This document shows, one piece after another, positions 12,500 to 24,008 of a stretch of DNA of 64,000 nucleotides. Each line of letters opens with the position of its first letter. Within the stretch, counting starts at the first letter, position 1. The notes under the pieces were generated by a model. The model was not told the DNA's origin. It ran no database searches and saw nothing but the letters and a program-made list of their open reading frames with translations. The stretch spans positions 114,382,767-114,446,766 of the forward strand of contig OY856411.1 in NCBI GenBank assembly GCA_963693085.1, read 5' to 3'. This DNA is from Alisma plantago-aquatica. Its lineage: Eukaryota; Streptophyta; Magnoliopsida; Alismatales; Alismataceae. The position numbers were made by a program, and so were the translations under genes.

Positions 12500-15400
12500 G
12501 AGTTCATGATAATGTGTGTCCACTTGTTGTAGTAAATGTGCGAAGGAAATATTTTGGTTCTAAAAATTATTTTGTTGCGAGTAAGCCATATGGTCCAAAT
12601 AATGGCAACAACTAGAGTGTTGCAATTTTTATGCTTGTTGTGGTGGCTGGAGGTGTGTTGTAGTCAGTGGAATATGTTGTGTAGGGGTTGTTTTAGGGTG
12701 TTAGTGGCTAAGGTGAAATGCACCCATAGTTTCCTGGATGTGTGGCATCCAAAGAAGAGGTGTTGTGTGAATTCTTCTTGTTCTTTGCACATGGAGCATC
12801 TGGATGGTCCCATGAAGCCTCGTGATCTCATAAAAAAGTATGTGGGAACTCTCTCATAGCTGATGAGCCATACATGTATATGTACACTGGGCGGGCATCT
12901 GGTGTGCCATATGGTGTTGAAATTCCCAGTGGATCCTCAAAAGGAAAAAAATGTGTATGCTTGTTTGGTAGTGTAATGTACCCCCACACGCATCTGATGT
13001 GTGTAGTGATGTTGTTTTTGAGTTGGTGAAAGATGTTCCTGTATGTATCCATACCTATCCATGTCCTAGGAAAGTTCTTAAAAGTGTTGTTCTTGTATGA
13101 CCCTAGTCTAGTGAGGGCCTGGCCTATGTTGTAGTTGGAGATGGAGGTTGGAATGTGGTTTCTCGACATCTGATGATTTATGAGTTTGAGTACGTTCCAC
13201 CATGGGTCCATCCAGAATTTTGTGTTGGACCATATATTTGGTGGTATTCGTATGATATTAGAAATAATATGGATCGTATGATATAGATGTTTCCTTAAAG
13301 GTGAGGTAGTTTTATTGGCTCTGAAGGACCATGGTGGTTGGTGTGTGAGATATTTGACTTTGAAAATGTCCATCCATAGTTTGTTGTCTTTGTGGCATAA
13401 TGATGTAGTTATCTTGTGGATGAGATAGAGACTGCGGTGTTTGACGTTAATGATTCCCCAACTGCCTTCTGATGTGGGACTAGAAATAGTGTCCCAATTA
13501 GCAAGGTGAAGTTTCTTGCCATGGTGTTCTGATAAAGAGGTCTTGTGGATTTTGTCTATGGATCTGAGCACCATGGAAGGTAATGGGATACATGAGAGGT
13601 GATGTGTCATGATAGGTGTGAGGGTTGCATTCAATAATGCAATCCTCCTAGTAGGAGAAAGTTATTTTTCCAAGATAGGACACGTTTCTCAAAGCGAATG
13701 ATCGAGTTCCATGCAGCACATGGGAGGTGGGTTGGGGTGAGAGGCAAACCAAGGTAGGAGAAAGGGAAAGACTCATGTTTGCATCCTAGCAAGTCAATGA
13801 ATCTATTCATGTCAAATGAATACACTAAGCTGCCAATGATAGTGGACTTGTTGAGGTTGATTTTGAGTCTCGATGGTTCTTAGATAATGGATAGTATTTT
13901 TACGAGGTTAATAAGTTTGTCCTCAAGAGGTCTAAAGAAAATGATGGTGTCATCTGCATATTGGATGACACTGTGAGTACAACCCTTGGGCAGATGAAGG
14001 ATGTTGTTGTTAGTGGAATTTTGAATGAGAGTGTTGAGTACAGAGGCAACGATGATGAAGAGATAAGGTGATAAGGGATCACCTTGCCTCAACCCATTGG
14101 TGCTATAGAAGTAACCAAAGGCAGAGCCATCGATGAGGGTGGAGAAAGTACATGTGTTGATGCATGATTTGATACATGCACACCATTGGGAATGGTAAGT
14201 TAAAACCTTCTATATAGCTGATTAGGAAATGCTAGTTGATGTTGTCGAAGGCTTTTTCAAAGTCGATCTTGAGTGTGAGAATAGGCTCTTTGGTAGATAG
14301 AAAAATATGTAGAGTCTCTTGGACCGTGATAAAAAATCCGGTATGTTCCTATGTGGCAGGAAAGCACATTGCCGATGGTCAATCATGGTCTATAGAATGG
14401 GTTTCATGCATGTGCTAAGAAGTTTTGCAATGATCTTATAGGAGGAGTTGATGAGGCTAATAGGCCTATAATCTTAGATGGGTGTGGGGTGATCTTTCTT
14501 GGATATAAGAGCAATGTGAGTGTGGTTGATATGTCTAATGAGATGTGAAATGTTGTGTGTCTGGTGAATCTGTAGACATAGTCTGTGAATGTCATCTTTA
14601 ACGATGTTCCATGTGGTTTGATAAAAGGACATGTCAAAACCGCCAGGTCCTGGTGACTTGTCCATACCAAAGGGAGGTCATGGCTACATAGATATCCTAG
14701 TCAGAAAAGGGAAGTAGGAGGTTGTTAGTTGATGGTATTTTGTGTGGGAAGATAATATCCATGTTAAGATACACCCTATCATAGAATGTGTGGGACTTGT
14801 TATACATGTTTTTGTAGTATGTGAAAATATGCTCAGTGACAGCCCTATGAGGGATAATGGTGGCATCCAACCCATCCATATTAGTGATAAGAAGTTGATT
14901 GCATTTATTGTTACAAATAATGTGAAAAAACTTGGTGTTCTTATCTCCCTCCTGAAGCCATTTGATCTTCTCTCTTTGTTTCCATAGGGTCTTGGCTTTT
15001 GAGGAGTATGATCTCATCCCTAATGACCTATGTGGGAACTGTAGATGTGTTATGCTGGCTAGAAGATAGAAGATGTTGTCTTTGTCTCTAATAGATTTGG
15101 TAATGGGCGTGGTATATAATTTGGTCCATCTCTTGATAGCCAGTCTAAGAAATCTGAGTTTGTGGTTGAGATCGTATCGAAGGTTGTTGATGGAGACATG
15201 ATTAATCCAAAAACTGGAAATCATCAGTATGAAGCTCTGTATGTGTGTTCGGAATCTTTCAAATCAGAAGGGTTTGGGACCCCAAAATATATGTGTAGTG
15301 TTCATGTGAATGGGGAAATGGTTAGAGAGGCTGGATGATAGGATGGTGGTATAGGCTGCAGGGTGTAAGTCAGCCTGTAGGTTGTTGCATAGGAAGCAAT

Positions 15401-15990
15401 TGAGTCGAGCTTTGTGTTGACCTCTATGCCATGTCCAACAGCCATTGCCTACTTTGTAGTCCCTCAGGTGGTGTGTGGTGATGAAATGGTGAAATAAGGT
15501 AGTATGTTGATGCATTGCTGGGCATGTAGGTGGGTTGTCATGATACCTTTCATGGAATCCTTTGACTAGGTTGGAGTCACCAACAATGATCCATGGGGAT
15601 CTCATGAGTTGGTGTGCTATGGAGTGTAGTTCCTCCATAAAGGAGTCCTTTTGAGCGCCCAGTGGCCCATTAATGCCAGTGAAGTGCCAATGTGTGTTGT
15701 TAGATGGTATAAGAAATTGAATTATGATATTGTGGTTGAGAATGAAAGTGTGTGTGTATGTGTATATGTTGTCATTCCATCCCACAAGGATGCATCCACT
15801 GAATCCTCTGGGTAGAAGTTGGATCCATCTATTAATGTGTCGACCCCCCATGTGTTGGAGTTGTGTCTGGGTCATGGTGGATTTAGTTTCTTGTATGATG
15901 ATGAGGTTGATGCATTTCTAGTAGATGATACATTTGATGGTATGACATCTATGTGGCACAAACGTGTCGCATACATTCCATGTTAACATC
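12500..15990 (-). pseudogene. L1 LINE ORF2 (endonuclease and reverse transcriptase), decayed
   Basis: Read leftward from about 15990. The endonuclease begins with WNVCD and IIIQETK, continues with GDSNLV in place of the usual GDFN, and ends with SNHFPI near 15320. The linker has WLQEGDKNTKFFH near 14960, typical of plant LINE polyproteins. The RT has DKSPGPGGFDMSFYQ (about 14640), RQGDPLSPYLFI (about 14080) and the catalytic YADDT near 13950. The C-terminus (about 12720-12800) has CSMCKEQE followed by HLFFGC, the zf-RVT zinc-binding pattern. These motifs lie in different frames with several stops, so no full-length protein is possible. Normally this protein nicks target DNA and copies its own RNA there. 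Confidence 0.88.
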
Positions 15991-16684
15991 AAATAACAGA
16001 GAGGCGGCGTGTCCAATAGTCTAACCTGGGGAATATTCGATGGGTGTGATCAGTGTCTATGTGTTGTGACCTATGATCATACCATTTTTTGTGAACCAGG
16101 ATGTTATTCATGAAGGTGTTTGCAACAGCCGCATGTGGAAAGATGATGCCAGTTTTGTCACAAAATGTGGTAAAATCAATAGTATTGTGCCATGGTGCAA
16201 TAGATGCAATGCCCTCATTGGAGGTGGTAGAGCATGCAGGCACATGAAGGTCGGTGCCTGAGGTAGTAGAGCCAGAATGTGTATCATAGCTAGCAGTTGT
16301 GGTGTGAGGTGACATATCCACATCGTCAAGTGCAAAGAAGTTCCTACATTTTTGTGATTCTGGCATGTAGAGAAGGGTGATGTATGATTGTACGATGTCC
16401 TAGATCTTGGAGGATATGTCCGTGTGGGGCATAAACAGAATGTGTGATGTCCCGAGGTCATCATTAATAGCATTCTTCATTTTGAGGAAGGTGTTGGGGT
16501 CAATCTCGGGTATGTTTGTGAAAGGGTGAGGGTTGGATTTGTACAAGGGGTTCAAATCATGATGAACAGGAGGTAGAGGTAGAGGGATGTTTCGCTAGAA
16601 ATGTGGTTTTTTATGCCTAGGTGGTTGGGCCTTGGCAATGTGGAGCGGGTTGATATTGTTGTTAGGTTGGTGAGTGTGTAGTTG
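15991..16684 (-). pseudogene. L1 LINE 5' segment, probably an ORF1 remnant
   Basis: Minus-strand open stretches (16366-15989 and 16473-16108) upstream of the endonuclease encode a His/Thr/Ser-rich product. No RNA-binding or zinc-knuckle motif is recognisable. Position suggests the end of ORF1 or the inter-ORF region of a truncated copy. Identity is inferred from context only. Confidence 0.4.
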
Positions 16685-16713
16685 CCTTATTTGTTGCTCC
16701 AATTTCCTAACAG

Positions 16714-16727
16714 TGGTATCAAAGCCA
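16714..16727 (+). other. primer-binding site of the copia element (tRNA-iMet)
   Basis: TGGTATCAAAGCCA, one mismatch from the canonical TGGTATCAGAGCCA, begins one base after the LTR end CCTAACA. It confirms the 5' LTR boundary and the plus orientation. Confidence 0.9.
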
Positions 16728-16856
16728 CATCAATTTATGGTGTATTAGGATTTAAATTGATATGATCGAATTTATTTTATTGTGAACAATGCACATATTT
16801 AAAATCATTAATGTGCATATCCAATTAAATATCACACGTGATCTCACAAATACCAA

Positions 16857-17268
<412 letters not shown>

Positions 17269-17736
17269 ATACATACACGTCGCCTTAAAATCATCTTCAT
17301 GGTAATTGGTATCATGGTTATGGCCTATACCCCTAGACCTTTTTATGATTGGTTGGATGGTTATCGTTTCTATTTATATCTTGGTTTTTATACTGAACCT
17401 CTCTCTCTCTTCTTTTCTATGAGAAAGTATAAATTCTTTCCTTCCTATGCTCCCCTCAAATGTTACTCGAGGTTTCTCAATTACCATGTAATATGTTAAT
17501 AGATTTAGGATAGTTTTAGTTCTTGTTATGGCAAAGAAGGGGTTATGCTTCAGATGTGTTGATCATCTCATCAGTTCAACCGACCGGCTCATCAGGCGAA
17601 TTGACTGGTTCATGACACAAACCGAACAAATAGAGGACCGAGGAGGATGATGACAGGAGGAGCCAAATGATCCGTTGGTGGCCCAACAAACTGATTGGAG
17701 GAGTCTAAACATCACAAGAACTAGAGACCAGATGAC

Positions 17737-19555
17737 GTATAAATCCCAGCTGATCTAGGAAATGGATTAGATAAATCCTATTCAGATTTCATGGGATCAA
17801 GAGTCCTATGTTTAATTCAACTAAAAAAGGGTACCAACTGAGAATCTCTATCCCGATTTCTATATCTGCATATTTTTTCTGGGTACTAAATAGAAGGACA
17901 TTTTTCTCTCTCGACTGTGATCTAGAGAACTCAACGACAAACCTAGCGTGTTGTCTTCTTCAGTAGAAACTGGAACTGTTGGCTAGAGTCTGAGAAAGCA
18001 CAAAGTTGGAGAATACACAAGAAACAAAGCATGATAGACTGCCGACACTAGGAGACTCTACTAATCTTGGTGATTCCTCGATTTGGCAAATCCTTCCAAG
18101 GTATGCAGCTAGATCCATGGCCAAGGCTTTTGCCTTGATTGTACCATGTGAACCAATTAATTGTGTCCAACTATTTATTTTGCTATAGTAGAACCTTTTG
18201 ACCATATCAAATTGTGTTCATGTCTGCTTGATCCACTAAACAATGATGGTTAAATATATTTTAAGGCCAAAAAAGATCCATATTGTTAATGTCTTGTATA
18301 TGTTTAATGGTCATGGTCATATGAAACTTATTCTTCTTATCTTATAAATTATTTGTGTATAGATAATTGTTGGCCTTGAACACATTATGACTCTATTATT
18401 GTGTTTAAAATCATGATCTATGTTGGAAAAAATGTTGATTTTTGTTAATCTAATTGAATAATATGTACTACCCTCTATATACCAACTGTCATATCAAAAT
18501 CACAATTATCCTAAGACAAAAATGACCATACATAGGTATAATGCCTATCTAAAAAGGGAAGATAATTATTGTATCAAAGGTTATGCTCTCATGAACTAGG
18601 TTGCTCTTTTGTGAACAAATACTGGATAAGAAACTAGTGGTAATGAAAATTGAAAAAATATGAATTTGTGCTTATACTTGCATGATTGTATGAATAAGTA
18701 TGACCATACTGAATACTTCTCTTTGGACTTGTCTTAGGATCAAGTATTGACTTCCGCACATGATACCAATATGCCACATTGTGGTGATTGTACTAAATTT
18801 TGGGTAATGAAATTTTGGAGCCTCATCTACTTTGGGTTGACTAAAATATCTAGGTGACAAAATCCATAGGTTGAATGTTTATTGTTTGACTGCACCCTCG
18901 TGGCGTGACTGCAACATCGTGTTGACTTACTGACTAACTGCACCCTCGTGGTGACTGTACTTCATGGTGTGTCTGTTTACTGACTGCACCCTTGTGGTGA
19001 CTTTAGCCTTTGGTTACTTTGTCATCCAAAATTTACTGAATGCATCTTGATGCATATTTTGCTCCTTGACTGTTAAAATTACTAAAATTGGTTACAGTGG
19101 TGATGTCGTGAGCTATTGTTTATTGCACATGAAGTTACTAGTTAGACTGTCTCTTTTATGTATCTTTCACCTTTGTAGCTGCATACGTGACAATGAACTT
19201 TTCCCCTGCATTTGGATCATGCGGGTACCTAGTAGATATTGGCTAATGACTGACTTGATGATCCTTCTGGAATAGATGATGAACACGGGAAACCAACTCA
19301 TATAGTTTATTTTGATATGATATTTTGTTCTCTCTTTAAAGTTTACACTAAATATTATTTTAATGAAATGAAAGAACCATGCATGATCTACGTTTTATTT
19401 TCTATGAAATATTGTTAATTGATGAATCTTGTTTATGGATAAAGATATTCTATTTATGACTGAGTCTCATTTTGAGGGAGTTTTTTTGCCCTGATTGGAC
19501 TGGTGTTCCTTATGCTTCCACTTGTGTTTTTAAGTCATATTTTTGGGGCGTTACA
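17737..19555 (+). repeat. 5' LTR of the chromovirus
   Basis: About 1819 bp, GTATAAATCCCAGC...GGGGCGTTACA. It pairs with 24009-25916. Around 18890-19010 it contains a short tandem repeat of GACTGCACCCTCGTGG(T/C)G units that also occurs in the partner LTR near 25250-25370. Confidence 0.87.
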
Positions 19556-19560
19556 TTTTA

Positions 19561-19577
19561 TGACATCAGAGCCAAGG
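19561..19577 (+). other. primer-binding site of the chromovirus
   Basis: TGACATCAGAGCCAAGG lies 5 nt past the LTR end. It is close to the tRNA-iMet primer site TGGTATCAGAGCCA, with two mismatches. Confidence 0.8.
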
Positions 19578-19681
19578 TTTCTAGTGTGCAGATAAGAGCT
19601 GAAGGAAAATCATCACCTTGTCAACTAGTAGAACTAATACTTAGTTCTATTAGTAATATTTTCTTTATGTATATGAAATAG

Positions 19682-20541
19682 ATGCCTCCTTGTCATCAAC
19701 ATGTTTCTAAATTCTCTCTCATCCAACCTCTCAATCAAGCCCTTTCTTTGGAGAAATTCATGAAGCTGGATCCACCAAGGTTTGAGGGTGACTCTGACCC
19801 AGACAAGGCTGAGGCATGGCTTCATAAGATAGAGAAGTGATTTAGAGCTCTAGCTTGTTTTGAATACTTCAAGGTGGATCTTGGTACTTTTATTTTGGAT
19901 GGAGCTATAGAGAACTGGTGGTAATGCACCCGTGATATTAACTTTCTAGGTGTAGACGACACTTAAGGGCAACTCCTTGTTGAGTTTTAGGGGAAGTATC
20001 TTCCTACCACCTGAAGGACAAGAAGAAGAAGAAGGAGTTTGTGAACCTTGTGTAGAAGGATGGGAAATTAGTGGAGAATTATGTGCATGCCTTCAACAAG
20101 CTGGAGAACTATCATCCAAACCTATGTGAATCAGAGAGGGAACGAGCATACAAGTTTGTTAACTGCTTAAGGCTAAAGTTGAGGATGAGTAGATGTGACA
20201 CACTCTCTTCTTCTATCGAGATGACTTCTATTATGGAGGAGGACAATAAGGAGATTCAAGGTAGTGAAAGGAAATATAATGACAGACATTTTGGACACAA
20301 GATAGACAACTCTAGGGACAACAAGGGCAGTTCTGGTGGGACATGTAAGAAGAGGTTCAAGAACAATGATAAGAAAGATGATGGGAAAAAGAAATAATGT
20401 GATCACTATCAAAGGCATCACCCAGGGCGAGAATGGTATTTCCATACTAGTGTTTTCTAAGATGTGGGAAAAGGGTCACTTCATTCAGGACTGTCCTAAT
20501 AAGGAGGCAGTGGGGCCTATAGATAAGAAAGTGGGGGCTTG
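19682..20541 (+). pseudogene. chromovirus gag, broken
   Basis: Opens with an ATG and reads through FMKLDPPRFEGDSDPDKAEA, the usual start of the plant gypsy capsid domain (FxPPxFxGxxDPxxAExW), then stops after 55 codons. Capsid sequence continues in other frames. A basic stretch (20240-20395) precedes a zinc-knuckle remnant ending GHFIQDCPNK at about 20475-20510, whose first cysteines are lost. It would have formed the virus-like particle and bound RNA. Not functional. Confidence 0.85.
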
Positions 20542-20596
20542 AGTCTACTCTTTCAATAAACAAGATGTAGATTCTTGTAACAATGTGGTGTGAGGT

Positions 20597-20880
20597 ATGC
20601 TTGATGTTGTTAATCATTCTATTTTAGTTTTATTTAACACTGAATGTAGTCTATCTTTTATCTCTGAAAGTTTTGCTGCCAAGTTAAATTTAAAGATAAA
20701 ATCTCTAGTTAATAATCTAGTAATATATACACTTTTGATTCTCACAACAATTCTAGTATTTATGTATGTGATGTTCCTATGATGGTTGAGAATGATAGTT
20801 TCAAGGCTGATCTTGTAGTTCTTAAGATGACTAACTTTAACTTAATCCTAGGTATGGATTGGTTAGATTAGAATAATGTG
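20597..20880 (+). pseudogene. chromovirus aspartic protease, active site lost
   Basis: ILVLFNTECSLSFISESFA corresponds to the conserved VLFDTGASHSFIS of plant gypsy proteases. The catalytic Asp-Thr-Gly has become Asn-Thr-Glu. A downstream frame reads LILGMDWL, the second conserved protease motif, near 20840. Frameshifted between the two. Confidence 0.82.
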
Positions 20881-21159
20881 TGTATTTTCTATAAATATAA
20901 GAAGGTTCTTATAGGGCCTATTTCAAAGACTAGAATCATCATTAGATGTGTGAGACACAAAGATGGTCGATAATTGATTTCATCTTTAAAGGTTCACAAA
21001 ATGTTGATGAATGGCTATAAGACTTTTCTGGCTAGTATAGTGAAGATCGACTCTCCTGTTGCTAATTTTGAGGAGTAAAAGATAGTGAAGGATTTTTCTG
21101 ATGCTTCTCTTGAGGACCTCCCTAGATTTCCTCCACATAGAGAAGTTGAATTTTGTATT

Positions 21160-22460
21160 GATATCTTATTAGGGACCGCTCCTATATCCAAACCACCTTT
21201 TTGAATAGCCTTGTTGAATTGCTAGAGCTAAAGCAACAATTGCAAGCAATTCTAGATAAGGGTTTTATCCAACCCAGTGTGTCACCTTGGGGAGCTCCAA
21301 TACTCTTTGTAAATAAGGACAAATCATTATGACTCTGTGTTGATTACATGTTGTTGAATTAGGTCACTGTGAAAAACAAATATCCTCTTCCTTGTATTGA
21401 TGATTTGCTTGACCAACTACAATCCATTTTTGTCTTCTCAAAGATTGACTTGAGGTAAAGATATCATCAACTCAGGATCGTTGAACAAGACATTCCTAAT
21501 ACTGCTTTTCCAATAAGATACATGCACTATGAATTTTGTGTTATGTCTTTTGGGTTAACCAATGCCCCTGCTGCATTTATGGATCTGATGAATCAAGTTT
21601 TTTGACCTAATATAGATCAATTTGTGATTGTCATTGTAGATGATATTCTAGTTTTCTTTTTGGACAAGGAGAAACACAAGGAACAATCACAAATGGTGCT
21701 TCAAATTCTAAGAGACAAAAAGCTTTATGCCAAATTCTCTAGATGTGATTTCTGACTGGACAAAGTTATTTTCTCAGGACATGTGATTTATAAAGATGGT
21801 ACATTTGTTGATCCTGCCAAGGTTGAATCTGTGATGGATTGGGATAGGCTCAAGACAGTGACAAAGATCAAGAGTGTTTTGGGAATGGCTGGGTACTATA
21901 GGAGGTTTATTGAGAACTTCTCCAATATAGCCCTTCCAACGACTAATCTGACAAAGAAGGGTGTTAATTTCTTATGGACTCAAAAGTGTGAAGATAGTTT
22001 TCTAGAGTAAAAGAAAAGACTAACTTCAACACCAGTGCTTACCCTTCCTATAGGTAGTGGCAATTTTGAAATTTACACTGATGCCTCTGGTACTGGTTTG
22101 CGTTGTCTTCTGATGCAACATGGCAAGGTGGTAGTATATGCCTCTCAACACTAGAAAAACCATGAGAGGAATTATCCCACACATGACTTGGAGTTGGCTG
22201 CTATGGTGCATGCTCTTAGAATCTAACATCATTATCTTTATTGGGAGTAATTTCAAGTGTTTTCTGATCATAAAAGCTTGAAATATATCTTTTCTCAGAA
22301 GGAGTTGAATATGAGACAACATCGTTGGTTGGAATTCTTGAAGGATTATGATTTATCCATTAATTATCATCCAAGAAAAGCCAATGTTGTGGCAGATGAT
22401 CTTATAAGGAAACAAAATGGTACAATGGCTAATCTGATGATCCAGGAATGGAACTACTAG
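21160..22460 (+). pseudogene. chromovirus reverse transcriptase and RNase H, broken
   Basis: Recognisable RT blocks run in order: the [14 protein letters not shown] equivalent near 21260 (frameshifted), SKIDLR then a stop near 21450, [17 protein letters not shown] near 21560, and the catalytic block as IVDDILVF (YxDD changed to VDD preceded by V/I) near 21635. VLGMAGYYRRFIENFS (21880) marks the connection region. RNase H starts with FEIYTDASGTGL at about 22070 and ends near [11 protein letters not shown] and NVVADDLIR. At least six stops interrupt the frame. Confidence 0.9.
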
Positions 22461-22479
22461 ATGTTACTCAGTGGCGACC

Positions 22480-23740
22480 ATCTATCAAAGGCCCAAATAA
22501 GATAGCTATGGCATGTTTGATAGAACAACCAAAGCTGATAAAGATGATTATGGAGTATGAAGTTGAAGATGTTGAAATAGAGAAGATGATGAAGGCAGTT
22601 GAGGAAGAAGGATCTTAGTTTTCTTTTGGGTCAGATGGGAGTATGATATTTATGACACGTCTTTGGGTGCCTAATAATTCCAAAATGAGAGAGGAAGTAA
22701 TGAAGAATGCTCATATGATAAAATTCTCTATCCATCCAAGAAGCACAATGATTTTTAAAGATTGACAACAAAGTTTTTGGTGTCCATGAATGAAAAGGGA
22801 CATAGATGTTTTTGTTTCCAAATGTCTGGCTTGCCTACATGTAAAGATTGAACATTAAAGACCTGTTGGGTTACTGTAACCACTTGAGGTACCAGAATGG
22901 AAATATGATTTTATAGTGATGATTTTTTTGTAAGGTTGCCTAAGACAAAGACGCAAAATGACTACAAATGGGTTCTTATGGATAGGTTGGCAAAGACTGC
23001 ACATTTTCTTGCTATGAAAGTGGGTCAATCTATGGATAGTCTAGCCAAGATGTACATTGATGAAACTTTGAGGCTTCATGGGATTCAAAAATCTGTAGTT
23101 TCTGATAGAGATCCACATTTTACCTCTTATTTTAGGAAAGCCTACACAAAGCTTTGGGAACAAAATTGAAATTCAGAACAACCTTTCATCCACAAATTGA
23201 TGCGCAATCTAAAAGGACAATTCAGACACTCAAGGATATGTTGAGAGCTTATATTCTATCCTGAAAGGGCACTTGGAAGGAATATTTATTTCCATTGATT
23301 TTTCTTACAATAATAGCTATCACACAATCATTGGCATGGCACCATATGAAGCTCTACATGGGCGACCATGTAGATCACCAATGTGTTGGAGTGATGTGGT
23401 AGAAAGAAAGTTAATATGATTATTATTCAAGAGTGTTTTGATAAGGTTGACCTAATTAGAGAAAAGTTGAAGACTACCCAGAGTAGACAGAAGAACTATG
23501 CAGATAAAAGAAGAAGGGAGTTATCTTTGAAGTTTGGGACCACATTTTTCTGAGGACGTCTCCTACTAAAGGAGTGCTACATTTTGGTAAGAACGGAAAG
23601 CTTATCCAAGGTACATCAGATCATTTGAGATCTTAGAGTGACATGGAGACTCTATTTACAAGCTTGCCCTACCATGATCTTACTCAAATATCCATGTTGT
23701 GTTTCGTGTTTCAATGGTGAGGAAATATATCCATGACCCA
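22480..23740 (+). pseudogene. chromovirus integrase, broken
   Basis: A degenerate HHCC zinc-binding segment (MKNAHMIKFSIHPRS ... CLACLHVKIEH) lies at 22700-22855. It is followed by the catalytic core with DRLAKTAHFL (22980-23010) and VSDRDPHFTSYF near 23100, which holds the second catalytic Asp. A frameshift near 23165 moves the remaining core (consensus TAYHPQTDGQSER) out of frame. Integrase would have joined the cDNA to the chromosome. Confidence 0.88.
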
Positions 23741-23756
23741 TCCAATGTTATTAGCA

Positions 23757-23948
23757 TTGATGTGCCAGAAATCCTTCCTGACTTGGGTTATGAACAAAGA
23801 CTGATACACATAGTGAATCGATGAGATCACCAACTGAAAACATGTATTGTTCCTATGGTGAAGGTGGCATGGAAATATCATAGAGATGAAGAGGCTACAT
23901 GGGAGCTCGAGTTAGATATGAGGGACAAGTATCCTCACCTATTTGGTA
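23757..23948 (+). pseudogene. chromodomain at the chromovirus pol C-terminus
   Basis: The frame reads PEILPDLGYEQRLIHIVNR, one stop, then VPMVKVAWKYHRDEEATWEL and KYPHLFG. This is the standard chromovirus chromodomain ending (VKVLWxxH..EEATWE.E..M...YPHLF). It is known to guide integration to heterochromatin by binding modified histones. Broken by a single stop. Confidence 0.88.
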
Positions 23949-24008
23949 AGTCTTGTGCTTTATTGTATGTACTCAGGGATGAAAATTTCTTTTTTTTGGT
24001 GGGGATGA

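Larger units (their letters stand above)
12131..16684 (-). mobile_element. L1-type LINE, 5'-truncated
   Basis: Inserted in minus orientation into the copia 5' LTR. An 8-bp duplication CCTTATTT lies at 12123-12130 and 16685-16692. A short poly(A) appears as a T-run at the left edge (12128-12134). The exact right half of the LTR (GTTGCTCCAATTTCCTAACA) resumes after the second duplication copy. Contents on the minus strand, right to left: a decayed 5' segment, an apurinic endonuclease-like domain, reverse transcriptase with YADD, and a C-terminal Cys/His zinc-binding domain. At about 4.55 kb it lacks most of ORF1. Stops and frame breaks make it inactive. Confidence 0.9.
10065..16712 (+). repeat. 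5' LTR of the copia element (split by an L1 LINE)
   Basis: Starts TGGGTATGTATACC and ends CCTAACA, followed at once by the primer site. Without the L1 insertion and one copy of its duplication the LTR is about 2086 bp (10065-12130 plus 16693-16712). Its terminal 20 bp were separated from the rest by the LINE. It aligns with 31918-34447. Confidence 0.88.

Noticed and set aside
12536..12859. 107-codon plus frame
   Set aside because: Antisense shadow of the L1 zinc-binding C-terminus, which reads correctly on the minus strand.
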